Assembly (NCBI RefSeq): GCF_009469595.2
Contig: NZ_SSXV01000020.1
Span: 28,161 to 92,160 of the forward strand
Origin: Thauera sp. 2A1
GTDB lineage: Bacteria > Pseudomonadota > Gammaproteobacteria > Burkholderiales > Rhodocyclaceae
Length of the DNA: 64,000 bases
Direction of reading: 5' to 3'
Positions within the stretch are counted from its first letter, which is position 1; the number at the start of each line of letters is the position of its first letter. The position numbers and the translations under genes are program-made. Below, one piece after another: positions 7,814 through 15,787 of this stretch. Below the pieces are notes generated by a model, which did no database searches, had not been told where the DNA came from, and saw only the letters and a list, made by a program, of their open reading frames with translations.

Positions 7814-7839
7814 GTAACCGGTCGGCGCCTCGGGTCGAA
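7814..7839 (+). promoter_or_regulatory. SigF-type promoter of the peptide-MNIO operon
   Basis: Plus-strand GTAACC (7814-7819), 16-base spacer, CGAA (7836-7839), about 80 bp before the peptide start. It is divergent from the sigma-gene promoter, the two -35 boxes being 46 bp apart. Confidence 0.8.
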
Positions 7840-7917
7840 CTTACCGGCGAGACTTCGGTGCGCACGCCACCGACGCCTCTCGACATCCAGTCATTCAACC
7901 ATAGCGGAGAAATCATC

Positions 7918-8109
7918 ATGACCCTCAAGTCCATCGCTGCCCTGGCCGCCGCCGTGATCGCCGGTTCCGCGTGGGCGGGCGCGCCTGCCGAGCAGAAGTG
8001 CGGCGCCAGCACCTGCGGCAAGAAGGAAACCCCGTGCAAGCCGGGCGACAAGTGCGACGGCAAGGAGGCGAGCTGCAGCAAGAAGGACGCTGCCTGCGCG
8101 AAGAAGTGA
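7918..8109 (+). CDS. Cys-rich bufferin/HvfA-like peptide precursor
   Basis: 63 residues. A signal peptide (MTLKSIAALAAAVIAGSAWA) is followed by a ~43-residue core with six Cys at 28, 33, 40, 46, 53 and 60 among many Lys. The Cys occur in short motifs (KCGAST, TCGKKE, PCKPGDKC, SCSKKD, ACAKK). Small secreted Cys peptides directly before a DUF692 (MNIO) gene and a DUF2063 gene are precursors of modified copper-binding peptides (bufferin/HvfA families). The MNIO is expected to convert some Cys to thiooxazole or oxazolone-thioamide groups. This core is shorter than usual and lacks the common EGKCG repeats. It stands first in a SigF-promoted operon; copper or oxidant buffering in the periplasm is the likely role. 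Confidence 0.8.
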   Translation: MTLKSIAALAAAVIAGSAWAGAPAEQKCGASTCGKKETPCKPGDKCDGKEASCSKKDAACAKK

Positions 8110-8125
8110 CGCGGGAGGCGTTCGC

Positions 8126-8908
8126 ATGCCCGGGCTCGGATACCGGCGCGAGATGGCCGACTGGAACATGTCGGCCGTCGCCGCCGATTTCTTCGAAGTC
8201 GCGCCGGAGAACTGGATCCGGCGCGACCGGGCGCCGCTGCACCGGCTGATCGAGTCGGGGCGTCCGGTCCATCTGCACGGCGTGTCGCTGAACCTGGGCG
8301 GCAGCGCGGCCATCGACACCGTCTTCCTGCGTGAGGTCGCCGGCCTGATCGACGAGCTCGGCGCCTGCCACTACTCCGACCACCTGGCGGCCAGCGGCGA
8401 CGCCCACCAGCTCTACGACCTGTTCCCCATCCCCTTCACGCTCACCGAGCTGCGCCGCGTCGCCGATCGCATCCGGCGGGTGCAGGACGTGCTCGGGAGG
8501 CGCATCGCGGTGGAGAACACCACCTGGTACACCAACGTCGGCGACATGCCCGAGGCCGATTTCCTGTCTGCCGTCGCCGAACGGGCCGATTGCGGCATCC
8601 TGCTCGACCTCAACAACATCGCGGTGAATCACAAGAACCACGGCGGGCACGACCTCGCCGCGTTCATCGCGCGTGTCGATCTCGGCCGGGTGAGCTATCT
8701 GCACGTGGCCGGCCACGAGTTCGACGAGCGCGTCGGCCTGTATCTCGACACCCACAGCCGGCCGGTCGAGCGCCCGACGCGGGAGATGGCCCGCCTGCTG
8801 CAGCAGCGGCACGGCGTGCCCGTGCTGCTGGAATGGGACAACGACGTGCCCGGCATGGACCGCATGAATCGGGAGCTTTCATGTCTCCAGCATTCTTCGA
8901 CTACGTGA
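8126..8908 (+). CDS. DUF692 multinuclear non-heme iron oxidase (MNIO), peptide-modifying
   Basis: 260 residues, a TIM-barrel-type family. Typical metal-binding stretches are seen in order: LHGVSLNLGG, HYSDHLA, VENTTWY, LLDLNNIAVNHKNHG, YLHVAGHEFDE, DTHSRPV and LLEWDNDVP, supplying the His/Asp/Glu ligands of the iron cluster. MNIOs oxidise Cys residues of a cognate peptide. The Cys-rich precursor is encoded 16 bp upstream and the DUF2063 partner starts inside its 3' end. The length is slightly below the family norm of ~280 because the protein starts directly at the first barrel strand (MPGLGYR). An upstream GTG/TTG start was not evident. Confidence 0.88.
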   Translation: MPGLGYRREMADWNMSAVAADFFEVAPENWIRRDRAPLHRLIESGRPVHLHGVSLNLGGSAAIDTVFLREVAGLIDELGACHYSDHLAASGDAHQLYDLFPIPFTLTELRRVADRIRRVQDVLGRRIAVENTTWYTNVGDMPEADFLSAVAERADCGILLDLNNIAVNHKNHGGHDLAAFIARVDLGRVSYLHVAGHEFDERVGLYLDTHSRPVERPTREMARLLQQRHGVPVLLEWDNDVPGMDRMNRELSCLQHSSTT

Positions 8909-9153
8909 GGGGGCGCAGCGAGGTCGTGCCGGACGGCTACGCCGAGGCCGGCATGCGGGCCTACCGCCACCTCGTCCATCTGGGCGCGAGCCAGTTGGTG
9001 GACGCGCATTTCCCGCGCGTCAGGCAGGAACTGGGTGAAGAGGCCTGGCGATGCCTGATCGAGGCCTTCGTGCGCCAGTCGGCGTGGACGTCGCCCTACT
9101 ACGGCGACCTGAAGGAGGCCTTCCTGGCCTTTCTGGCGCGGGAGGCCGCCTGA
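8881..9153 (+). CDS. Short DUF2063 (HvfC/BufC-like) partner protein
   Basis: 90 residues, ATG 8881, overlapping the MNIO gene by 28 bases. It matches the N-terminal DUF2063 domain: MSPAFFDYVRGRSE, then AYRHLVHLGASQLVDAHFPRVRQELGEEAWRCLIEAFV and YYGDLKEAFLAFL. This domain recruits the peptide precursor to the MNIO. Family members are usually 230-270 residues with a second C-terminal domain, which is absent here. The reading frame ends cleanly in TGA with no sign of the rest downstream, so this is a natural mini-version or an old truncation. Confidence 0.7.
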   Translation: MSPAFFDYVRGRSEVVPDGYAEAGMRAYRHLVHLGASQLVDAHFPRVRQELGEEAWRCLIEAFVRQSAWTSPYYGDLKEAFLAFLAREAA

Positions 9154-9249
9154 GGGCAGGGCAGGCGCGGCGCCATCGCGTGCGGCGAGCGTCGATCACC
9201 GCGATGCGTCGTGTCCGCGGCAACGAAGCTGTTCGCCGGATCGTCGGGC

Positions 9250-10638
9250 TCAGGGTGCGTCGCGGTGCTGCAGGCCCCGCAGGATCCGGCGCGCCAAGGC
9301 CTCGTAGTCGCCGTCGAAGTGATGGCTGCCGGCGGTGCGCACGAGCTCGACACCGTTGCCGATTTTCGTGCAGGCGGCCTCATCGTCGTCCGCGCCGTAG
9401 AAGCACTGCACCTGCCGTGGGTCGATGCGTCGCACTTCCGGCAACGTCGGCAGCGCCGTGTTGCGATGCTGCTCGAGCCAGCCCGACACGGTGACCTCGA
9501 AATCCGACTCTGCCGCGAAGGCGAGCAGCGACAGTTGCACCACCGCGGCCTGCGCTGCCGCCGGCAGGCGGTTGTATAGCGCGGGCAGCACGTCGGCGCC
9601 AAAGGAAAAGCCGATCAGCACCACTTTCTTCGCGCCCCATTTCTGCCGGTAGGCGTCGATGATGCGGCCGAGGTCCTGCGCGCCCTGTTCCGGCGTACGG
9701 TGCGCCCAGAAGTAGCGCAGCACGTCCACGCCCACCACGGGCAGGCCGCTGCGTTGCAGGATCGTGCCGAGCTGCTTGTCGAGGTCGCGCCAGCCGCCGT
9801 CGCCGGAATAGAGCACGGCGAAGGTGTCGCCGGGATGGGCGACCGGCAGCTCGACCAGCGGCAGGTCGGCCACCGCTGGCGGGGCTGCTGGCTGCGCGGG
9901 CGCGGCCAGCCCGTCGAGCAGCACTCCTGCCGGGCTGGCCTGCGAGTCGCTCGCCAGCCCGATCTGCGGATGCCTGGTGGCGAACTCGCCGGCGCGCAGG
10001 CGCACCCCGGTGCTGGCGGACGCGCTGAGCCGGATGTCCACGCCGTAGGGCAGCGCACCGGCGGGCAGGTCGTAGGCTGCCGCGCGGTGGGTGGCGCCGC
10101 GTGGCGCCGTGCCTGCGGGCTGCTCGCCGCACAGGGGTTTGCTGCCGGGCAGGGTGGGCGCCGGGTCGACGGCCAGCACGCGGTCCAGCGTGGCGGTGGA
10201 GGCCTGGCCGGCGACTTCCAGCGCCATCGTGCCGCCCGCGCCGATGCCGGCGAGCACCGGGAAGTGGTATTCGGGCGCGCCTGCTTCGCGCTGGGCCTGG
10301 TGGCTCACCGCCTCGATCTCGCCGACGAGGGTGACGCAGTCGTCGTGGCTTTGCGCCATGCGCCGCAGCGTGCCGGCGGTATCGACGCCGATGACGAGCT
10401 GTCCGCGCCCGGCCAGCGCGCCGGCCAGCTTGCGCTCCGCCTCGCCCCAGCCGTCCGCGCCCGAGAACAGCACCACCGCGCCCGTCGCCGTGGCTTGCGG
10501 CGGCACGATCTCGGGGGTGCCCAGCATCGGCTGCGCCGGCACCGCGGCGCGTGCCGTCGCCGCACACAGCAGAAGTCCGGCGAGCAGCAGGCCGACGGCC
10601 CGTTTCGGGCGTGATTCGGCAGCCAGGTATTCCTTCAT
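9250..10638 (-). CDS. acvB: AcvB/VirJ-family periplasmic hydrolase
   Basis: 462 residues from ATG 10638, with a signal peptide (VGLLLAGLLLCAATARA). There are two alpha/beta-hydrolase-like halves. The first has degenerate motifs around VLFSGADGWGEAE. The C-terminal half has FAVLYSGDGGWRDLDKQ, a lipase box GFSFGAD and a late His (GSHHFDGDY), matching VirJ/AcvB. The gene lies 29 bp downstream of mprF on the same strand. AcvB in Agrobacterium and Rhizobium hydrolyses lysyl-phosphatidylglycerol, so here it probably trims the lipid made by MprF. Confidence 0.85.
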   Translation of the reverse strand: MKEYLAAESRPKRAVGLLLAGLLLCAATARAAVPAQPMLGTPEIVPPQATATGAVVLFSGADGWGEAERKLAGALAGRGQLVIGVDTAGTLRRMAQSHDDCVTLVGEIEAVSHQAQREAGAPEYHFPVLAGIGAGGTMALEVAGQASTATLDRVLAVDPAPTLPGSKPLCGEQPAGTAPRGATHRAAAYDLPAGALPYGVDIRLSASASTGVRLRAGEFATRHPQIGLASDSQASPAGVLLDGLAAPAQPAAPPAVADLPLVELPVAHPGDTFAVLYSGDGGWRDLDKQLGTILQRSGLPVVGVDVLRYFWAHRTPEQGAQDLGRIIDAYRQKWGAKKVVLIGFSFGADVLPALYNRLPAAAQAAVVQLSLLAFAAESDFEVTVSGWLEQHRNTALPTLPEVRRIDPRQVQCFYGADDDEAACTKIGNGVELVRTAGSHHFDGDYEALARRILRGLQHRDAP

Positions 10639-10667
10639 TGCATTCTCCACGGCGCGTTGCCCGCTTC

Positions 10668-13418
10668 CTATTTGCCGATCACGCCCTTCAGCCCGCCGCC
10701 AATCAGCACGGTGATGTCCGTCAACGCCAGCATGGGGTTGAGGCCGCCGCTCACCGCCAGGTAGCGCGGCCGCCAGTCGGGGCGGAACTTGGACTTGAAG
10801 GCGCGCAGCCCGGCGAAGTTGTAGTAGCGCTCGCCGTGCTCGAACACCGCGCGCCCGACGCGATGCCACACCGGCGCCGCCTCGCTCGCCGACAGGCCGG
10901 ACAGCGGCGCCATGCCGAGGTTGAAGGTGGCGTGGCCGGCGTCCTTGTAGTGCAGCAACAGCCGCGTCAGCAGCACTTCCATGACGCCGTTGGGGGCGTC
11001 GGGGACAAAGCGCATCAGGTCGATGCTCACTTCGTCGCGCAGCTCGGTGAGCAGCAGGTTGGCGAAGGCGACGATGCGGCCGCCGCGCCTGAGAAGCGCC
11101 ACCGGCTGGCCCTGCAGGTAGTCGGGGTCGAAGGCGCCCAGCGAGAAGCGCTTCTCGCGCACCTTGTGATAGGCCATCCAGGCGGCCGATACCTCGGCGA
11201 GTTCGGCCAGGTGTGCCGGGACCGCTGCGGGCGGCAGGATGGAGAATTCGAGCCCTTCGCGCTCGCCGCGATTGATGGCCTGGCGCAGGCCGGCGCGCCG
11301 TGGGCCGTGGAGGTCGAACTCGGCCAGCGGCACGCGCGCCTCCTCGCCGAGCTTGAAGGCCATCAGCCCTGCATCGGCATACAGCGCCAGCGAATCCGCG
11401 GCCACCTGATAGAACACCGCGCGGCCGCCGGCACGGCCGGCCATCTCGACGAAGCGCCACACCAGCTCGGGCCAGCACTCGCGCGGGCCGACCGGGTCCG
11501 ACAGCGCGACCCAGGAACGCCCCTGCCGGCCATACATGATGAAGGCGCGCCCGTCGGCGGAAAACAGCAGGCTCTTGTCACCCATCGCCACCAGGCAGGC
11601 CTCGGTGCGCGGCTGCGCGGCGACGATGCGCATCGCCTGGTCCAGCTCCTGCCGCGTCGGCCGTGCCGCCGCGCCGACGGACGGCCGCAGCAGCATCCAG
11701 CCGGCACCGAAGCCGGCCGTCAGCAGGATGCCGATCATGGCGCGCAGGCTGCGCGGCGCCTCCTTCGACAGCTCGAACTGCCACCACAGCTCGTGGCTGT
11801 AGGCGACTTCCTTGTAGACGAAGAACAGCAGGGCGGCCGCCGTGACGATCAGCGTGCCCATCGCCGCCAGCCAACCGGGCGACAGCGCTTGGTGCAGCAG
11901 CGACGCCGGCCGCGAGAAGACCCTGCGCGAGGCGATCAGCCCCGTCAACAGCGTGGCCAGCAGCACGACCTCGCCCACGGCCACGCCCTTGGCCATGGCC
12001 AGCACCATGGACAGCGGCACCAGCGCCATCGCCAGCCACCACGCGCCGTCGAGCCGGAACACCAGGCCGCGCGCCACCAGCAGCAACACCACGCCGAGCA
12101 CGCTGCCGAGGAAGTGGGCGCCCTCGACCAGCGGCAGCGGCAGCCAGGCGGAGAGCAGGGTCAGCGACGCTTCGCCCACCGGCGTCACCCCGGAAAAGAT
12201 CAACACCGCACCCAGCACCATCGTGAAGGCGCCGATGGTGGGCGGCGCCATGCGCGTGGCGGCGCGCAAGGCCAGCGCGGCGAGCGGGCTGGCGACGACG
12301 CGGCGCATTTCCAACGCGGAGACGGCGAGCACCGCCAGCACCAGCGGCACGAGGTGATAGATCACCCGGTACAGCACCAGCGCGCCGAGTACCGCATCGA
12401 CCCCCGCGCGCGTGCCCAGGCCGGCGACGATCACCGTTTCGAACACGCCCAGCCCCGCCGGCACGTGGCTCAGCACGCCAAGGCCCACGGCGACGGCATA
12501 GAGGGCGATGACGGCCGGCAGGCTGGCGCTGCCCGTCGGCAGCAGGGCCCACAACACTGCGGCAGACGCCGACACATCGACTGCGGTGGCGACGAACTGG
12601 CGCAGCATCAGCCTTCGCGACGGCAGCCGCCAGTCGCGGGAAAAGAGGCGCAGCGTGCGCCCGTCGCCCGCCGCCAGCACCAGGCCCGCCAGCGCCAGCA
12701 GCACCGCGCCGCCCAGCAAGCGCGCCGCCGGCGCCGACAGCAGCCCGGCAAGCTCGCCGCCCGCGACCAGCATGCCGGCGCCGGCCACGCCGGCCAGGCC
12801 CAGCCCGAAGGCCAGCGTGACGAAGGTGACGATGCCGGCGATCTCCTCCGGTTCCACGCCCTGCGAGGTGTAGAAGCGGTAGCGGATCGCGCCGGCGGTG
12901 AGCGCGCCGAAGCCGACGGTGTTGCCCACCGCATAGGCGCAGAACGAAGTCAGCGCCACCACCGGCAGCGGCAGGCGGCGTCCCACGAAGGCAAGCGCAC
13001 TCAGGTCGTACACCGTGAGCGCGGCAAAGCTGAGCGCGGTGAAGGCGAGCGCAGCGATCAGCGCCAGCGCGCCGGTGCTGTCGATGGCCGAGCGGATGTC
13101 GGCGTAGGACACGTTCGCCGCCAGGCGGCTGACCGCAAACCAGGCCAGCACCAGCAGCAGCGCCGCCAGCGCGGGCATCGCGATGCGTCGCAGCGGCGAG
13201 GTCCGCTCGCCGGATGTGGCTGCTGCGTCGTCCCGGCTCGCCATTTCCACCATGCAGTTCGCCTCCGCGTCATGGTCCGCCCGGGTCGGCAGTGCGCGGC
13301 GATCGATCTGCGCGGGCACGCCTGATCTGCGATGCGCGGTGTCCGCATGCGGCGACGCCGCGTCCTGGGGGCCGCCGGCGCGGCCAACCTCGCCGGGCAA
13401 GGGCAAGGACATGTTCAT
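10668..13418 (-). CDS. mprF: Lysyl-phosphatidylglycerol synthase/flippase (MprF)
   Basis: 916 residues. The N-terminal ~500 residues are a multi-helix flippase domain with many hydrophobic segments. The C-terminal ~330 residues are the DUF2156 aminoacyl transferase, seen in SLLFSADGRAFIMYGRQGRSWVALSDPVG, FYQVAADSLALYADAGLMAFKLGEEARV, RFVPDAPNGVMEVLLTRLL and AGLRAFKSKFRPDWRPRYL. It moves lysine (or alanine) from charged tRNA to phosphatidylglycerol, lowering membrane negative charge. The start at 13418 overlaps the stop of the channel gene by one base (TAATG). A second possible start at 13253 would remove a hydrophilic leader of 55 residues. Downstream acvB completes the operon. Confidence 0.88.
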   Translation of the reverse strand: MNMSLPLPGEVGRAGGPQDAASPHADTAHRRSGVPAQIDRRALPTRADHDAEANCMVEMASRDDAAATSGERTSPLRRIAMPALAALLLVLAWFAVSRLAANVSYADIRSAIDSTGALALIAALAFTALSFAALTVYDLSALAFVGRRLPLPVVALTSFCAYAVGNTVGFGALTAGAIRYRFYTSQGVEPEEIAGIVTFVTLAFGLGLAGVAGAGMLVAGGELAGLLSAPAARLLGGAVLLALAGLVLAAGDGRTLRLFSRDWRLPSRRLMLRQFVATAVDVSASAAVLWALLPTGSASLPAVIALYAVAVGLGVLSHVPAGLGVFETVIVAGLGTRAGVDAVLGALVLYRVIYHLVPLVLAVLAVSALEMRRVVASPLAALALRAATRMAPPTIGAFTMVLGAVLIFSGVTPVGEASLTLLSAWLPLPLVEGAHFLGSVLGVVLLLVARGLVFRLDGAWWLAMALVPLSMVLAMAKGVAVGEVVLLATLLTGLIASRRVFSRPASLLHQALSPGWLAAMGTLIVTAAALLFFVYKEVAYSHELWWQFELSKEAPRSLRAMIGILLTAGFGAGWMLLRPSVGAAARPTRQELDQAMRIVAAQPRTEACLVAMGDKSLLFSADGRAFIMYGRQGRSWVALSDPVGPRECWPELVWRFVEMAGRAGGRAVFYQVAADSLALYADAGLMAFKLGEEARVPLAEFDLHGPRRAGLRQAINRGEREGLEFSILPPAAVPAHLAELAEVSAAWMAYHKVREKRFSLGAFDPDYLQGQPVALLRRGGRIVAFANLLLTELRDEVSIDLMRFVPDAPNGVMEVLLTRLLLHYKDAGHATFNLGMAPLSGLSASEAAPVWHRVGRAVFEHGERYYNFAGLRAFKSKFRPDWRPRYLAVSGGLNPMLALTDITVLIGGGLKGVIGK

Positions 13419-13870
13419 TATTGCGCGATCTCCTCATGTCGGGCGTCGCCGCCGTCGTTCCAGAAGCGTTCCATCGCGATGTAGGTGAACGAAGCGGACC
13501 AGCCGATCAGCAGCAGCCCCAGCAGCGCCTCGGTTCCTGCCAGCAGGCGCACCGGCCCGGTGGGCGTCAGGTCGCCGAAACCGAGCGAGGTATAGGTTTC
13601 GGCCGACAGGTACATGCAGTTCGTGAGCGATGCCGTGGCCGAACCCAGGTTTCCGGCGCCGCTCCAGTGGATGAGGGCGTACATCGCCGTGCCGAACATC
13701 AGGATCTCGGCGCCGTGCGCGAGAAATGCCCCCGCCATGACGACCAGCAGTTTCGTGCGGTGCGGGATACGCAATTGCGGCAGCCTCACGTGAAGCGTCC
13801 GCAGGGCTTCATAGTGCAGGACCGTGCTCGCCACGAGCAGGATGGAGCAGGCAAGGATGACGATCGCCAT
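13418..13870 (-). CDS. Two-helix potassium-channel-like protein
   Basis: 150 residues with three to four hydrophobic segments and the pore sequence AETYTSLGFGDLTP. TSLGFGD corresponds to the K+-filter TxGYGD/TxGFGD of the Ion_trans_2 family. It is first in an apparent operon with mprF and acvB; the mprF start overlaps its stop. The co-expression suggests a membrane-potential or envelope-stress setting. No cytoplasmic RCK domain is present, so gating is unknown. Confidence 0.8.
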   Translation of the reverse strand: MAIVILACSILLVASTVLHYEALRTLHVRLPQLRIPHRTKLLVVMAGAFLAHGAEILMFGTAMYALIHWSGAGNLGSATASLTNCMYLSAETYTSLGFGDLTPTGPVRLLAGTEALLGLLLIGWSASFTYIAMERFWNDGGDARHEEIAQ

Positions 13871-14172
13871 CGGCGGAACCCTCGGGCATGGAAGGCCGGG
13901 CGAGGGAGCGCGGGGACGTCCCGCACTCTTGCGCGGCCAAGTCTCCGGACCTCCCGGATCTAGCGCCAGCCTGAGCGTAGAAAACTTAACGCAGGCTTAA
14001 CGGCATGCGGCGCCTTGGGCGGTCGGCGTCGATCCGGCAGGACGGCGATGGGTCACCAAGCGCGAGAGAGGCCGGTGTGTAAGGTCAGGGTGGTGGCGAG
14101 CCAGGCGCAGGCTGGGCTATACATGAGCGGGGCAGTGGTCTGCCCGATCGCGCTTTCCCTGGAGAAAGCCGC
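13871..14172. other. Intergenic region with CTTAAC direct repeat
   Basis: About 300 bp without a gene between the channel operon (minus) and the nnrU stub (plus). The only feature I can point to is the CTTAAC-N5-CTTAAC repeat at 13985-14001; the rest shows nothing recognisable. Confidence 0.6.
13985..14001. promoter_or_regulatory. CTTAAC-N5-CTTAAC direct repeat (response-regulator type)
   Basis: Two perfect CTTAAC hexamers at 13985 and 13996, 11 bp apart, about 115 bp upstream of the channel-mprF-acvB operon. The arrangement resembles PmrA/QseB-type boxes (TTAA half-sites one turn apart). On the minus strand a TACGCT that might serve as a -10 follows. Regulation of membrane-charge genes by such a regulator would fit, but this is inference. 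Confidence 0.45.
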
Positions 14173-14253
14173 ATGACCGTCCTGATCCTCGGCCTGCTGC
14201 TCTTCTTCGTCACCCACTCGGCGCGCATCTTCGCCATCGCGCCCTTCGCCTGA
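14173..14253 (+). pseudogene. nnrU: nnrU 5' stub (26 codons)
   Basis: [26 protein letters not shown] then stop. The first 18 residues match the start of NnrU-family membrane proteins (MTxLILGLxLFxxxHSxRI). Those proteins normally continue for ~170 more residues with further membrane helices. Here the frame ends after 26 codons and the MOSC gene starts 15 bp later, so the rest has been deleted. A GGAGAAAGCCGC ribosome site remains before the ATG. Confidence 0.6.
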
Positions 14254-14267
14254 TCGGAGTCACGACA

Positions 14268-14834
14268 ATGCCCGCATCCGCATCCGCATCTGCATCCGCT
14301 GCCCCGCCAGACGCCGACCTGCGCGCCCTCTCTGCCCGCTTCCCACGTGCCGGCCAGTTGCAGACCATCCTGTTGCGATCCGCGCGCCGTGGCGCCGTGG
14401 CGGCGGTGTCCGAAGCGCGGGCGCTCGCCGGCCAGGGGCTGGCGGGGGACCACAAGACCGCGCGGCCCGCCGTGGCCGGAGGTGGCGGCAAGCGCCAGAT
14501 CACGCTGATCCAGGCCGAGCACCTGCCGGTGATCGCCGCGCTCGCCGGTCGCGGCGCGCTCGACCCCGCCCTGCTGCGGCGCAATCTGGTCGTCGCGGGT
14601 CTCAACCTCGTCGCCGCCCGCGCGCTGTTCAACGACCAGCCGCTGCTGCTGTGCATCGGCGCCGAGGTCTTGCTCGAAATCACCGGTGCCTGCGATCCCT
14701 GCTCACGCATGGAGGAACTGCTCGGCCCCGGCGGCTACAACGCGATGCGCGGCCACGGTGGCGTCACCGCCCGCGTGCTGGCGGGCGGGATGTTGCGCGT
14801 CGGCGATGCGGTGACAGTCCGCCGCGCGCGCTGA
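14268..14834 (+). CDS. MOSC-domain protein
   Basis: 188 residues. The N-terminus is an Ala-Ser run from a hexamer repeat. The MOSC core follows: [116 protein letters not shown]. The family Cys lies in [15 protein letters not shown] domains carry sulfur or bind molybdenum cofactor. It is a stand-alone ~19-kDa form, the kind reported to reduce N-hydroxylated bases in some bacteria; that activity is not shown here. Confidence 0.88.
   Translation: MPASASASASAAPPDADLRALSARFPRAGQLQTILLRSARRGAVAAVSEARALAGQGLAGDHKTARPAVAGGGGKRQITLIQAEHLPVIAALAGRGALDPALLRRNLVVAGLNLVAARALFNDQPLLLCIGAEVLLEITGACDPCSRMEELLGPGGYNAMRGHGGVTARVLAGGMLRVGDAVTVRRAR
14274..14297 (+). repeat. GCATCC hexamer run in the MOSC gene
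   Basis: Four tandem copies of gcatcc (one varied to gcatct) encode Ala-Ser repeats at residues ~3-10 of the MOSC protein. Copy changes would preserve frame. Confidence 0.85.
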
Positions 14835-15012
14835 TCACGCGCCTTCGCGCCAGACCAAGGTGGCCGCTTCACGCCTGGAATCGCGCTTCACCAAGGAGTT
14901 GTTACAGACAAAGGCTCTTCCGAGTGACAGAAGCCGATGCGCCATGGAGGGAGCCTGCGGGCGGTTCTGTCGATCGATGGCCAGGGGCTCGCGGCCGACG
15001 CCACCGCGAGGC

Positions 15013-15300
15013 TCACGAATGCACTGGCGTTGCGGAAATCTTTACGCCCAAGGCATGAAGCAGCTTGAGCACCGTGTCATAGCGTGGCTTGGCACCGGGC
15101 GTGAGCGCTTTGTACAGGCTCTCACGGCCAAGACCCGCATCCTTGGCGAGCTGCGTCATGCCACGGGCGCGCGCAACGTCGCGAACGGCAGCGAGGAAGA
15201 CATCAGGGTTTGGGTCTTCCAGAGCGGCTGTCAGATACTCAGCGATGGTTTCCTCATCGTTCAGGTAGTCGGCAGCGTCAAAGGTGGCAGTCTTGACCAT
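15013..15300 (-). CDS. Antitoxin, HigA-like addiction-module antidote
   Basis: 95 residues. The C-terminal half is a helix-turn-helix: DVARARGMTQLAKDAGLGRESLYKALTPGAKPRYDTVLKLLHALGVKI. The N-terminus, FDAADYLNDEETIAEYLTAAL, is typical of the 'putative addiction module antidote' family (TIGR02684-like). It lies 3 bp downstream of the toxin gene, the toxin-first order typical of HigBA-like modules. It would neutralise the toxin and repress the operon through the palindrome at 15612-15629. Confidence 0.88.
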   Translation of the reverse strand: MVKTATFDAADYLNDEETIAEYLTAALEDPNPDVFLAAVRDVARARGMTQLAKDAGLGRESLYKALTPGAKPRYDTVLKLLHALGVKISATPVHS

Positions 15301-15303
15301 CGT

Positions 15304-15603
15304 TCACTCCTTGTCCAAAAGCCGCGCCATCTCGATGGCGCGTTTGATGTCGCGCTTTTGCGACGACTTGTCCCCGCCCAGCAGAAGCAGATAGATCACT
15401 GCCCCACGTCGCGTGTAGTAAGCGCGGTACCCAGGGCCGACGTGAATGCGCATTTCCGAAACGCCCCCACCGACCGGCTCACAGTCACCAAAATTGCCGT
15501 GTTCAGCAGAGCGGATACGGTAGACGATACGGGCTCGTGCCACGTTGTCTTTCAAGCCGGCAAGCCAAGCGTCGAACTCGTCCGTACGCAGGAAGGTGTT
15601 CAT
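15304..15603 (-). CDS. Toxin, RelE/HigB-like (phage Gp49-type) addiction-module killer
   Basis: 99 residues from ATG 15603. Family stretches seen: FDAWLAGLKDNVARARIVYRIRSAEHGNFGDCEPVGGGVSEMRIHVGPGYRAYY and LLLLGGDKSSQKRDIKRAIEMA. This matches the small RelE-superfamily 'addiction module killer' group, which acts as ribosome-dependent mRNA interferases. A longer frame upstream is not needed because the operator palindrome lies just ahead of this ATG. It marks the left part of the acquired island. Confidence 0.88.
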   Translation of the reverse strand: MNTFLRTDEFDAWLAGLKDNVARARIVYRIRSAEHGNFGDCEPVGGGVSEMRIHVGPGYRAYYTRRGAVIYLLLLGGDKSSQKRDIKRAIEMARLLDKE

Positions 15604-15611
15604 GGCTGCAG

Positions 15612-15629
15612 TGTATCCAAAGGGATACA
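15612..15629. promoter_or_regulatory. Palindromic operator of the toxin-antitoxin pair
   Basis: TGTATCC-AAAG-GGATACA, perfect 7-bp arms, 9 bp upstream of the toxin start codon. The position suits autoregulation by the antitoxin or the complex. Confidence 0.65.
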
Positions 15630-15787
15630 TTCGAACAAGGGCGAACCGGTAGCGAAGACCGAGAGGCGCAACCCTGCACATCGCGCGGTAGAAGTTGGCC
15701 GATCGTACGCTGTGGGCATCTTCCCCGATGGCAGCCGAACGCCACGAGCTCAAGAATCAGGCTCCGATCAACAGCAAGGAGCCGATC

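Noticed and set aside
10551..13325. A 900-codon plus-strand open frame opposite mprF
   Set aside because: Low-complexity Arg/Gln/His product; mprF on the other strand has all its domains.
14835..15012. A possible short gene between MOSC and the antitoxin
   Set aside because: No frame with a credible start and ribosome site, and no recognisable motif.
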